NCBI GenBank assembly: GCA_021773335.1
Contig: JAJFKG010000031.1
Coordinates: forward strand, 1 to 33,563
DNA from: Gammaproteobacteria bacterium
Lineage (GTDB): Bacteria; Pseudomonadota; Gammaproteobacteria; JAJFKG01
Reading direction: 5' to 3'
DNA: 33,563 bases
In this document: one piece after another, positions 1 to 8,241 of the stretch
Position numbering within the stretch: position 1 is the stretch's first letter
Layout: every line of letters begins with the position of its first letter
Notes under the pieces: generated by a model
What the model was told of the DNA's origin: nothing
Database searches by the model: none
Seen by the model: the letters and a program-made list of their open reading frames with translations, nothing else
Program-made: the position numbers and the translations under genes

Positions 1-1524
1 CATATCGTTCCCCATAAGTCTGTTTAAAGTTTACCAAGGGCTTCATTAAATATCTCTGCTTGCCGTATGCGCGACATCCCGCGCCATAGTGTTTTCATGC
101 CCGGTGGCCCATCGGATTTACGCGCTAAATAGCCACCAACCTGAGCAACTAAGCGAATCATTTCGCCTATCGTCGGGGGCTTTTGCGGACGTTTCTTTTT
201 TATCATCACATACGCAATTTGCCATTCCGTTTTACTTAAAAATAACTCACAACTTAGTTCTGGATAGGTCCGCGCAACCTTCATCAAATACAATATACGC
301 CAAGCAATCACCATATACATCGCTAGGCACGCCATGAAGCGCTCACTGTCTTGTAATTGCAATTGTTCTACGCCACACCCACTTTTCAAACACTTAAAAT
401 AAAGCTCAACATCCCACCGACCTAAATACCATTGCACAATCTCATGGGCACGTTGAGCAGCATTACCTACCTCCATACTGGTCAGTAAAAACCACTCCAC
501 TCGCTCGCCTGTTTTAGGCGCTGTCACTTCTCGAGTATGCACTACCGTCATCTCAACCGGCGTGAGTTCACCTCGCTCACCGCGACTATCCGGCGCTAGC
601 AGTGTGAGCTTGCTCGCGCGAACTGCCTGGCGAACACGCCGCTTTGCTTGCCCCTTGCGTGGCTGAAACTCAAACTCAATATGGCCCAACACCTCACTGC
701 TGCCTACCAAGTCACGCAACAAACCATGATGGCCCTTGGCATCGATTGAGCGGCGGTTATGGCTAGAGCGGACAATAATATCCGCATAGGGCGCACCACT
801 GGCTTTGTTCGCATGAACCTCCATCAGTAACTCGTGTATATCACTTTCTCTATCTCCCATCACCACATAATGCGTCTGTGGCATCGACTGGGCCAGGGCA
901 TTGCCTTCGCGGTAGTGTTGTAACCACCGATAGCTTTCTTTGTCCGTGATAGGTCGATACTTGCGTGAGCGCTTTGCGCCAAGCTCTTTGCGGGCCCACC
1001 ACCCCAGGCTGACTAAGCCCAGGGGAAGGCGCGCCGGTGTAATCGCCAATAACGGATGGATCAGCAAGCCCTTGTGAGACTCACTGCCTAAATAGCCGAT
1101 ACCGGTTTTACTGGTATGGTGCGAGTAGTTGAGCTCGCTGGTATCTTGGAGCAATAGCACCCGCTGCTGTTGCGCTAAGCGGCTGCGAGTGGCTTCATAA
1201 TGGGACGCTAGCAGCTTATGGGCACTGACGTTGGGATTATCGAACAGACGGTAGGCTGCCTTCGTATCTTGCCAACTGGGTAAGGCGCTGGGAATACTTT
1301 CCGTAGGCGCTTGACTCAGGTCATTGGCGACTTGAGCTGCTCTACGATTGAGGCGTTTATCCCCTAGCTGTGCCTGTGCGAACTCTGTGTGTGCCCAAGA
1401 TGTCATGCTTTTTTCCTTATACTGTGTAAATATACGCAGTATAAAGCCTAACGCCCAGCTCGTTTGTGATCCATTCGCCAGGTTACCTGTGATCTATTCC
1501 CCATTTTTTATGGGGAACGATATG
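1..1524. mobile_element. Complete IS4-family (Tn5/IS50-like) insertion sequence
   Basis: A 17-bp perfect terminal inverted repeat bounds the element: CATATCGTTCCCCATAA at 1-17 and its reverse complement at 1508-1524. The only gene inside is the transposase on the minus strand. About 100 bp lie between the right end and the transposase start, and likely hold its promoter. The left end coincides with base 1 of the window, so a target-site duplication cannot be tested. A related but diverged end (CATAGCGTTC...) occurs twice as a relic at 12132-12203 and 17590-17680. The intact gene and perfect ends suggest a recent, possibly active copy. Confidence 0.88.
24..1406 (-). CDS. IS4-family (Tn5-like) DDE transposase
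   Basis: This 460-residue transposase would catalyse cut-and-paste movement of the surrounding insertion sequence. Residues 1-60 resemble the Tn5 N-terminal DNA-binding domain (WAHTEFAQAQLGDKR, then AAYRLFDNPNV). The catalytic triad can be read by comparison with Tn5: D88 in LLLQDTSELNYSHH, D185 in VVMGDRESDIHEL, and E334 in YLGRWDVELYFKCLKSG. The last of these is the Y-R-E-K signature of the IS4 family. The length matches Tn5-type transposases and no frameshift or stop interrupts it, so it appears intact. It ends 23 bp from the left terminal repeat and starts about 100 bp from the right one. The family assignment is firm; whether it is active is inference. Confidence 0.93.
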   Translation of the reverse strand: MTSWAHTEFAQAQLGDKRLNRRAAQVANDLSQAPTESIPSALPSWQDTKAAYRLFDNPNVSAHKLLASHYEATRSRLAQQQRVLLLQDTSELNYSHHTSKTGIGYLGSESHKGLLIHPLLAITPARLPLGLVSLGWWARKELGAKRSRKYRPITDKESYRWLQHYREGNALAQSMPQTHYVVMGDRESDIHELLMEVHANKASGAPYADIIVRSSHNRRSIDAKGHHGLLRDLVGSSEVLGHIEFEFQPRKGQAKRRVRQAVRASKLTLLAPDSRGERGELTPVEMTVVHTREVTAPKTGERVEWFLLTSMEVGNAAQRAHEIVQWYLGRWDVELYFKCLKSGCGVEQLQLQDSERFMACLAMYMVIAWRILYLMKVARTYPELSCELFLSKTEWQIAYVMIKKKRPQKPPTIGEMIRLVAQVGGYLARKSDGPPGMKTLWRGMSRIRQAEIFNEALGKL

Positions 1525-1788
1525 CCTACTGGAACGGGACCAGTTGTTGTGAGCAACGGACAAAAACACCAAATTCTTGCGTAATTTCATGCAAATATGA
1601 ATTTTCAATCCCTTTAAATAGCAAATCAAGCCTAAAAACTCACCATTTAATGATCCCTTAAGCTAGATGCAGTACAATCTCAAAGATAACTTCTTGATTT
1701 AATATTTAAATTGCTCAGGCGAGCAATAAAGCAAAACGAATAATTTACGCAATTTTGACACAGATAACTTTGAGCAGAGTGCAAGCCG

Positions 1789-4206
1789 ATGGCGACGACA
1801 GTATTTAACGTAAAAACCGAGCTTACTCACGCTGATAAAGAACAGAATCAGCGGGTTGTTGACTCACTGTTTAATACAAAACTTTGCATTGGCTCTCGTG
1901 TTCAACACCTCCCAGATCAACGTTCGCCGCTATCCGATGGCTTGCGTGATTCTGGCTTCGCGAAATATCTCGTTGCTCGTAGACTAGCAATGTACTCTAG
2001 AACAAATAGGTATCATCATAAATTAGGCGACGCAGAAAGTCTTAAATGTTTGATACTTGCCTATTTGCAGGAAAATAAAATCGTCCTTAAAGGCAGTGGT
2101 TTGAATTCTGATGAGCTTTACAAATTCATTAAGGCGATTTGTTGGTTTAAGTACTATGAGAATATATTAATACATTTTTCTGATTATGATTTTCAAGACG
2201 AAGGAGTTTATTCATATACTGCCGAGGATAGTACAATCGCGGCTGTTTTAGGTGATAATATAAAAGGTGTTGAGTCATTTACGCCTGAAGATATTGCGCG
2301 TTACTACATAACAGTACGTCGTAATGCTCAGCAAACAATACTAGAGCAATTTACTCAAAGTGCCGAAAATCTTTCTCGCTATATTGGTGCCAGTGCTCTG
2401 GGTAACGGTAACTGTTTTTATAACGCTTGTATTTTAAACATCCTCAATGATGCGCTGTCGGGTAAATTGCAAAATAGCAGTGACGCTGCAAATAAGATTA
2501 AGCAAGTATTGTTTAAGTCCCTAAAAGGGAAACAAGCGCACAGCATGGCACATAAATTTGATTATGATGATGACGATGACCTTGCTGTCATTGTGAAAAA
2601 GTTACTAGTCGCTTATACCCCCGCAGCTAGTGGGTTAACACATACCTCACTAATTGCAACACTCATAGATAAAGCAAATTTGATAGGTTTGCAAAAAGAT
2701 CTCGCGCCAGAGTTGCGTAAGGCGATGTTAGAGAAGTTGAAATGGGGTTTAGCAGATGCTTCCATTGGTGGACGTTTTAAAAGTTTGTTAGAAGCTGACC
2801 AGGCAGCTTACAATAGCCCCATGACGCTTGATGCCTATTATGCGTTGCACAGCAGAAATGGTGTAGATGCCAGTAGCCCGCAAGCGTTAGCGGTTGCCTA
2901 TGCTTTAGGTTGTAATGTCGCGCTGAGGGATGCTGCTACAGCAGGCCCTAATTTGAGTTACCAAAATATTGGCGCTGAGTACTCAATCTGTGTTTGGCAT
3001 AACAGAGCGGGAGCGCATTTTGATGCCCTCTTAGATAATAATGGTGAAGACATTGCCAGCCCTATTCGTACTAAGCTTGGTGCGGCTGTGGATGAACGCC
3101 TCACCGCTGAAACGCCTCGACGCGTGCAATCGATTGCAACAAGTACTAGCAGTGGAGCGGCTTCTTCATCACAGACTGATCGCGAAAGCCAACGCCAAGC
3201 GCAAGCCGAGCAAGCCCGCCAACAACGCGAGCAAGCAGAACAAGCCCGCCAACAACGTGAGCAAGCAGAACAAGCACGCCAAGCGCAGGCCGAGCGAGAA
3301 CGCCAAGCGCAAGAAGAGCGAGAACGCCAAGCGCAAGAAGAGCGAGAACGCCAAGCGCAAGCCGAGCGAGAACGCCAAGCGCAAGAAGAACAAGCCGAGC
3401 AAGAAAGCCAAGAGCAGGCTGCGCAACCGCAGCTACAAGTACCGGTACTTCTTGATTTTGCTATGCTTAGTACGGCTGATATCACTAACCGTTTACAACG
3501 AGTAATACCACAAGCAAGTGGCATAGACGATGCCGCAGAAGATGAAGTGTTGACTTATTGTGTTCAAGAAGTCACTAGCAATACACGTATAATTGAAGTG
3601 TTTGCTAGGCCAGCAACAAGTCCTCAAGCAAGCACGGCGTCTCATGCTGTTGCACCACCGGCAGCGATAAGCCCAGCGACCTCGATTAGTGCACAAACAA
3701 GTTCAACAACGCGCTCGGATACAACCACAGCCGCAGCCCGCGCTCGTACCAAAGTTACGCTAGAAGGGCGAAAATTTATTCCTGATCCACCGACGTTAGG
3801 CGGTTTTGCCGATGCCCTGCGTGTGGCTGAAAAAATTGGTTTGCCAGCCGGTGCCAAACTGAAACTCAATAATTATCACAATATTGCTGACACTGTTTTG
3901 CCAGATTTGATTTGTCGCCTGCTGGGCAGTGGCACAGCACATTACCAAATCGTCAATCTCAATGAGATTCTGGCTAGTAAGCCCGAACTCGAACAAACTT
4001 TAAATAATGGTTTAGGCTCCTCAGTGCGAGAGGTGAATAATACCGTGACAGCAGCAACTGCAAGTGCAAGCTTGTTTGGCGGTGCCAGCAGTTCACAAGC
4101 TGGCACATTAACAGAGGCGATTGCAGAGCACCACCAAACCCAGCAACTGGGTGAGCCAGCATTATTGCCCACAACCAATCAACCGCCACCGATTCTAACA
4201 AGCTAG
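1789..4206 (+). CDS. Large OTU-like cysteine protease with a charged repeat region (putative effector)
   Basis: This is an 805-residue protein with no signal peptide or obvious membrane segment. Residues ~200-415 resemble an OTU deubiquitinase domain: GNGNCFYNAC places a candidate nucleophile at Cys209 before a helix, and AGAHFDALL places the partner histidine at His410. That order and spacing are typical of OTU proteases. Residues ~465-550 are a Q/E/R-rich stretch of imperfect repeats (QAEQARQQRE, then ERERQAQEE), predicted to form a long helix or coiled coil. The C-terminal ~250 residues are Ser/Ala/Thr-rich, with a more ordered block at ~660-750 that I do not recognise. The upstream 264 bp are AT-rich without a clear promoter, and the ribosome site is weak. 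By analogy with Legionella and Coxiella it could cleave host ubiquitin, which is inference; no secretion signal was established. Confidence 0.72.
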   Translation: MATTVFNVKTELTHADKEQNQRVVDSLFNTKLCIGSRVQHLPDQRSPLSDGLRDSGFAKYLVARRLAMYSRTNRYHHKLGDAESLKCLILAYLQENKIVLKGSGLNSDELYKFIKAICWFKYYENILIHFSDYDFQDEGVYSYTAEDSTIAAVLGDNIKGVESFTPEDIARYYITVRRNAQQTILEQFTQSAENLSRYIGASALGNGNCFYNACILNILNDALSGKLQNSSDAANKIKQVLFKSLKGKQAHSMAHKFDYDDDDDLAVIVKKLLVAYTPAASGLTHTSLIATLIDKANLIGLQKDLAPELRKAMLEKLKWGLADASIGGRFKSLLEADQAAYNSPMTLDAYYALHSRNGVDASSPQALAVAYALGCNVALRDAATAGPNLSYQNIGAEYSICVWHNRAGAHFDALLDNNGEDIASPIRTKLGAAVDERLTAETPRRVQSIATSTSSGAASSSQTDRESQRQAQAEQARQQREQAEQARQQREQAEQARQAQAERERQAQEERERQAQEERERQAQAERERQAQEEQAEQESQEQAAQPQLQVPVLLDFAMLSTADITNRLQRVIPQASGIDDAAEDEVLTYCVQEVTSNTRIIEVFARPATSPQASTASHAVAPPAAISPATSISAQTSSTTRSDTTTAAARARTKVTLEGRKFIPDPPTLGGFADALRVAEKIGLPAGAKLKLNNYHNIADTVLPDLICRLLGSGTAHYQIVNLNEILASKPELEQTLNNGLGSSVREVNNTVTAATASASLFGGASSSQAGTLTEAIAEHHQTQQLGEPALLPTTNQPPPILTS
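3186..3420 (+). repeat. In-gene repeats coding for a Q/E/R-rich coiled coil
   Basis: Short imperfect direct repeats such as GAACGCCAAGCGCAAGAAGA run inside the OTU protein gene. They encode alternating QARQQREQAE-type and ERERQAQEE-type units. Several units are nearly identical at the DNA level, which suggests recent expansion and probable length variation between strains. Confidence 0.8.
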
Positions 4207-4219
4207 AAAATAACCAACC

Positions 4220-4718
4220 GTAGCCTTGATAAGCACCGTAGGTGCGCATCAAGGGCCTGAGTTGGCAAATGCTGATCCTTGATGCGCCGCTGCGCGGCTT
4301 ATCAAGGCTACATCTGGGCTTGACGCAAAGACAGTAGGCTACCCAAGGGTCTGAGTTGGTAAATACTGCTCCTTGATGCGCCGCTGCGCGGCTTATCAAG
4401 GCTACATCTGGGCTTGACGCAAAGACAGTAGGCTACCCAAGGGTCTGAGTTGGCAAATGCTGCTCCTTGATGCGCCGCTGCGCGGCTTATCAAGGCTACA
4501 TCTGGGCTTGACGCAAAGACAGTAGGCTACCCAAGGGTCTGAGTTGGTAAATGCTGCTCCTTGATGCGCCGCTGCGCGGCTTATCAAGGCTACATCTGGG
4601 CTTGACGCAAAGACAGTAGGCTACCCAAGGGCCTGAGTTGGCAAATGCTGATCCTTGATGCGCCACTACGCGGCTTATCAAGGCTACATCTGGGCTTGAC
4701 GCAAAGACAGTAGGCTAC
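4220..4718. repeat. Tandem array of ~94-bp units derived from a REP pair plus linker
   Basis: The first copy starts with a full inverted pair of hairpin arms (GTAGCCTTGATAAGC... and ...GGCTTATCAAGGCTAC), followed by a linker containing GCTTGACGCAAAGACAGTAG. Four further copies repeat with a 94-bp period. The right-arm cores begin at about 4277, 4371, 4465, 4559 and 4653. In copies 2-5 the left arm has shrunk to GTAGGCTACCCAAGG, so the unit amplified is a derivative of the complete element. Copies differ at only a few positions. The array lies between the OTU gene stop and the promoter of the next gene, and its hairpins could stop transcription or protect mRNA ends. Confidence 0.9.
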
Positions 4719-4772
4719 AACAACCCGTTGATTTCGAGTGAATTTGATTACGCACAAACTGCCAGCCAAGGC

Positions 4773-4800
4773 TTGCACAATCGTAAAAAAGGAGTACAAT
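4773..4800 (+). promoter_or_regulatory. Sigma70-type promoter for the DUF924 gene
   Basis: TTGCAC at 4773-4778 and TACAAT at 4795-4800 are separated by 16 bp and together match the sigma70 consensus well. Transcription would start near 4807, just upstream of the ATG at 4824. This favours 4824 over the upstream TTG at 4728, which lies before the promoter. Confidence 0.6.
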
Positions 4801-4823
4801 ACTCACAAATATTCACCAAGGAC

Positions 4824-5537
4824 ATGGCGAACTATTGCACATTTACAAAAGGATTTACACGAGTGCCCGAGCTACAAACCAGCATTAATATCAACCTTAG
4901 GCCACAAGCCTACCAATCCACTAAAGACGCTATCCATGAGTTGTTAATTTTTTGGTTTGGCGAAGCCAATGAGGCCGATATTCCTACTGTTGAGCGTACT
5001 AATTTGTGGTTTTCACCCGATAATGAAAGTGATCGCGCGGTCAAAGATCGCTTTAGTGACTGTATGGCACAAGGTATTGCGGGTGAATTACGTCACTGGG
5101 AATATACGCCACGTGGCAGTTTGGCATTAATCATTTTATACGATCAAATGGCGCGAAAATTATTTCGTCACTCCGCGCAAGCGTTTACCTATGAGCCTAT
5201 GGCGCTGGATTTGTGTCTCAATGGTTTGCGCCGCAGCCATGATCAAGCTCTCGGTTTGATCGAGCGTGCTTTCTTTTATATGCCGATGGCGCATTCAGAA
5301 AGTTTGCACGTGCAAGAACGTTCTGTTGATGCCTTTCAAAGTTTAGTGGATCTTTCTATGCCAGAACTGGCCGGTGTGTTTCGTAGTTTTTTAGAATATG
5401 CTACTGAGCATTACGATATTATTCGACGCTTTCAACGTTTCCCACACCGTAACCAAATCTTGGGCCGCCAATCGACACCCGATGAAATGGTGTTTTTACG
5501 CGATTTGGAATTATCACTGCAAGCTTTGCGGGGTTAA
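4824..5537 (+). CDS. DUF924 family protein
   Basis: This is a 237-residue soluble protein of unknown biochemical function. The DUF924 family signature runs through it: LLIFWFG near the N-terminus, LWFSPD, then LALIILYDQMARKLFR, RAFFYMPMAHSES, and FQRFPHRNQILGRQST near the C-terminus. These blocks are in the usual order and the length is normal for the family. An upstream in-frame TTG at 4728 would add 32 residues but precedes a good promoter, so the ATG at 4824 is preferred even though its AAGGA motif sits very close to the start. It stands alone on the plus strand after the repeat array. Family members are predicted all-alpha proteins; I assign no function. Confidence 0.88.
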   Translation: MANYCTFTKGFTRVPELQTSININLRPQAYQSTKDAIHELLIFWFGEANEADIPTVERTNLWFSPDNESDRAVKDRFSDCMAQGIAGELRHWEYTPRGSLALIILYDQMARKLFRHSAQAFTYEPMALDLCLNGLRRSHDQALGLIERAFFYMPMAHSESLHVQERSVDAFQSLVDLSMPELAGVFRSFLEYATEHYDIIRRFQRFPHRNQILGRQSTPDEMVFLRDLELSLQALRG

Positions 5538-5576
5538 TCATCCTGCATCCCTTATTCTTGCTTGGCAGGAGAATTA

Positions 5577-5714
5577 ATGAAGACTTTGTTTGCTAACTTT
5601 TTAAAAACGCATATTCCGACTGACAGCTAAGCGGGCACAGACTACCAAATCAATCAATCCTTTGCGGCTAAAGATGGGGTTTGGCAATTTCGCGAAGGTA
5701 ATACAACCAGGTAG
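5577..5714 (+). pseudogene. Short reading frame with an internal stop (possible gene remnant)
   Basis: An ATG at 5577 follows a good ribosome site (AGGAG, 5-nt spacing) and opens MKTLFANFLKTHIPTDS, which stops at 5628-5630. Directly after the TAA, the same frame continues for 27 codons with protein-like composition (DYQINQSFAAKDGVWQFREG) to a TAG at 5712-5714. It could be a small gene broken by a nonsense mutation, or a 17-residue peptide with a chance extension. I do not recognise the family. Confidence 0.35.
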
Positions 5715-5785
5715 AGCAAATACTATTACCGACATGTTAAGCCTGTTACAATACATCCTTCTCATTATTCTCTAATAGGTTTGCC

Positions 5786-6178
5786 ATGATAGAACAATCT
5801 AATTTTAATAGACTCAAAGAAATGTTTAGCGAAATGGTAGAAAAGAAAAATATTGCTTTACTGCCTGATTATTACCATTCGGAATTTCTCTTGTATAGCA
5901 ATGGCGTGACAATGGATTATACCGAAATGCTGAGCTCACATGAGAAAGTCTACCAAACCGCAATTGCTTACCGGGTTGAATATGATGAAGAGAGCATCGT
6001 TGAAACTGCTGATAGGCTCAGTTTGCGGTTGTTCATTACGATAACCAAACCCGAGCAAAAGCCAGTGACGTTGGAACTCGTACTGATTGCACTATACAAA
6101 GGAGGTAAGCTTTATCGTGTGTGGGAAACGGTTTATCCAGATTGGTCACAGATGGAAGCATTTCAAGGCATGGTATAG
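5786..6178 (+). CDS. NTF2-like / SnoaL-like domain protein
   Basis: This 130-residue protein has the pattern of a single NTF2-like fold. An N-terminal helix (FNRLKEMFSEMVEKKNIALL) is followed by YYHSEFLLYSNGVTMDYTEML, then alternating strands ending in ELVLIALYKGGKLYRVWETV. Small cytosolic proteins of this superfamily are often ligand-binding or enzymes on small substrates, but the substrate here is unknown. It has no signal peptide. Its 3' end converges with the ABC permease gene on the other strand, with about 40 bp between them. The start is the first ATG, preceded by a weak AGGT. Confidence 0.75.
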   Translation: MIEQSNFNRLKEMFSEMVEKKNIALLPDYYHSEFLLYSNGVTMDYTEMLSSHEKVYQTAIAYRVEYDEESIVETADRLSLRLFITITKPEQKPVTLELVLIALYKGGKLYRVWETVYPDWSQMEAFQGMV

Positions 6179-6217
6179 TTATAGTTTGTTGCATTGATGC
6201 TGCTCCAGACTACCGTC

Positions 6218-7465
6218 TCAGACTTTTGCTTCCACAGCAGCTTTCTTTTTACTGCGATAGTGCGGGACTTTGATGAGCGAAATCAACAGACAAGCCAAGC
6301 CAAAGACGAGTAGTTTGATTAACATGGGCGAAATAGCTGCTAAGCTTGCATTGTGGACGAAAGTCTTGAGGTAAGCATGTTGTGCCCATTGTAAGGGCGA
6401 AATGTATTCAGCGATGTGTTGCACGTTGGCGGGTACCATATCATAAGGCGTGAAAACACCACCGATTGAAGCCATGATAATAATTAAAAAAGGTCCCACT
6501 GTGCTTGCTTGTTCATGCGTGCGTACCCAAGTACCGACTAAGATACTCATGCCAATGGATGCGAATGAAGCACATAAGCCGATCAGGGCTGCTTGGCCGA
6601 GGTTATCCATCAAGTTTAAGGTCGGTAAATCAAAATGTGGCACGACATACACCCCAACCGCAAACATCAATGTCATTTGAATCATATTCAAAGCCACGAA
6701 GGTGGTGACACGTCCGAATAATAGATTAAGCCGCCACACTGGCGCGATTTGTAAACGTTGCATAACGCTTTGTTCGCGCTCTTTGACCATCATGGTACTG
6801 AGCGGAATGATGATCATAAAGATCCCAAATAAGGTCCAGGCAGGCACATTTTGTTGCACGGCATTAGGACGCAAGGCGCTGGGATCGAGTTTAACAGTTT
6901 TGCTTGCCACCGCATTTTTATGCAGTGAATCTTGCGGTGGTGGCTGACGTAATGCACGTGACAAGATGTTCGTCATGATCTCAGTCTTAATACCTTGGAC
7001 ATAAGAGTTAATCGCTAGCACAATCGTTTGGCGCGCTGCTTCGGGCAAATCAGGATTAAAATACAGCGTAATGCGCTTGGCTGCACGTGCTTTCTTGCGC
7101 GGCTTTAACAGCGTATCTTCGGTATGACGAGTTATACTCTTCGTCGTACTTGAGGGGATCACTAAAGCCATATCATAGTCACCAATCGCTACTGCTTGGC
7201 GTGCTTGTTTGAAGCTATATTTGTTTTCGCGCGTGACATCAAAGTCACTCGCTTTTTGCAAACCCTTGTCGATCGCTTTAGCGATGGCACCATGTTCTTT
7301 GTCGATCAACAATAGTTTGATATTTTCAGGTTTGGAAAAATCTGGCTGGGTTAGGCTGATAAAAATAATCAAACAAGCGGGCAAGATAAATAATAACAAC
7401 ATGCCGAGTTTATCACGCCAAATGAGCAAGGTTTCTTTTTTGATCGCCGCGAAAAACTTATTCAT
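6218..7465 (-). CDS. ABC-2 type exporter permease
   Basis: This 415-residue membrane protein is the permease partner of the ATPase encoded just upstream. It has the ABC-2 (YhhJ/YbhR-like) layout. One N-terminal membrane segment (~20-40) is followed by a large periplasmic region (~40-210) and then a C-terminal cluster of about five membrane segments, from the TLFGIFMIIIPLSTMMVKERE region onward. The VKERE...VMQRLQIAPV motif after the second segment is typical of this family. Its ATG overlaps the TGA of the ATPase gene by 4 bp (ATGA), so the two are translationally coupled. The substrate is unknown. The pair ends an operon of amino-pentose transfer genes, which makes an envelope-related substrate possible but unproven. 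Confidence 0.88.
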   Translation of the reverse strand: MNKFFAAIKKETLLIWRDKLGMLLLFILPACLIIFISLTQPDFSKPENIKLLLIDKEHGAIAKAIDKGLQKASDFDVTRENKYSFKQARQAVAIGDYDMALVIPSSTTKSITRHTEDTLLKPRKKARAAKRITLYFNPDLPEAARQTIVLAINSYVQGIKTEIMTNILSRALRQPPPQDSLHKNAVASKTVKLDPSALRPNAVQQNVPAWTLFGIFMIIIPLSTMMVKEREQSVMQRLQIAPVWRLNLLFGRVTTFVALNMIQMTLMFAVGVYVVPHFDLPTLNLMDNLGQAALIGLCASFASIGMSILVGTWVRTHEQASTVGPFLIIIMASIGGVFTPYDMVPANVQHIAEYISPLQWAQHAYLKTFVHNASLAAISPMLIKLLVFGLACLLISLIKVPHYRSKKKAAVEAKV

Positions 7466-8226
7466 TCTTGTTCATCCCGTAAATCCTTACCCGTCAAATG
7501 CAAAAAGACTTCCCCTAAGTCTTTGCTGCCAGGGGTATTCGCGATTAATCGTTGTGGCGTGTCAGTGCAAATGACGAGTCCCTTATCAACAATCGCTACG
7601 CGATCACACATTTGTTGCGCTTCTTCGAGATAATGCGTGGTATACACCAAGGTCGTGCCTGTGGCATTCAATTCACCCAATATCTTAAAGATCATATTAC
7701 GTGACTGTGGGTCGATTTGTACAGTTGGTTCATCGAGAAATAACACTTGCGGCTTGTGTATCAAACTAATCGCGAGATTAGCGCGCCGTTTCATCCCACC
7801 CGAATAAGATTTAATGCGTTTATCGGCAAATTGTTCCAAGCCAGCGATAGCGAGACATTCTTGCGTGCGTTGCTTCAGTATTTTGCTCGTTAAACCATAC
7901 AAACGCCCAAAGAAATGTAAATTCTCACGAAAAGTCAACGTAGGGTACAAGGCAATCTCTTGCGGTACCAAGCCAACTAAGGGTTTAATCGCACTGAGCT
8001 TACCTGGAATTGTTTTACCTGCAATCGTGATATGGCCTTGTGTCGCGGGCATTAAACCACATAAAATCGAAATCAAGGTGGTTTTGCCGCAGCCATTTGG
8101 GCCTAATAGGCCGAAAAATTCACCTTTGTGCACTTGCAGATTAATACCATTGAGTGCGAACTCCTTGGCTTTGGGATAGCGTTTGGTAATGTGATCGATT
8201 TCGATGATGGTATTAGTATCTGACAC
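7462..8226 (-). CDS. ABC exporter ATP-binding protein
   Basis: This 254-residue nucleotide-binding subunit powers the exporter formed with the downstream permease. Walker A is GPNGCGKT (42-49), the Q-loop glutamine is about 89, the signature is YSGGM (141-145), Walker B is VLFLDE (161-166), and the switch histidine is in TTHYLEEAQ. The segment after Walker B reads PTVQIDPQSR, where the usual residue after PTV is glycine, a mild variation. The start is GTG with a weak ribosome site, 15 bp after the ArnA-like gene, so it is probably co-transcribed with it. The C-terminus overlaps the permease start by 4 bp. Confidence 0.92.
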   Translation of the reverse strand: MSDTNTIIEIDHITKRYPKAKEFALNGINLQVHKGEFFGLLGPNGCGKTTLISILCGLMPATQGHITIAGKTIPGKLSAIKPLVGLVPQEIALYPTLTFRENLHFFGRLYGLTSKILKQRTQECLAIAGLEQFADKRIKSYSGGMKRRANLAISLIHKPQVLFLDEPTVQIDPQSRNMIFKILGELNATGTTLVYTTHYLEEAQQMCDRVAIVDKGLVICTDTPQRLIANTPGSKDLGEVFLHLTGKDLRDEQE

Positions 8227-8241
8227 GCGTTTGTATCTCGA

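Noticed and set aside
1686..1720. PmrA-type box upstream of the OTU gene
   Set aside because: One TTAATATT half-site is present at 1699-1706, but no second half-site lies at the required spacing.
2958..3524. Minus-strand Ser/Arg/Cys-rich open frame inside the OTU gene
   Set aside because: It is the antisense reading of the Q/E/R repeat region; its composition is explained by the plus-strand codons.
4220..4718. CRISPR-like array
   Set aside because: Units of 94 bp repeat throughout without unique spacers, and each contains REP hairpins found singly elsewhere; no cas gene is present.
4308..4799. Series of similar minus-strand open frames
   Set aside because: They are the same repeat read in one frame with a shift of 94 bp; no ribosome sites and no domain.
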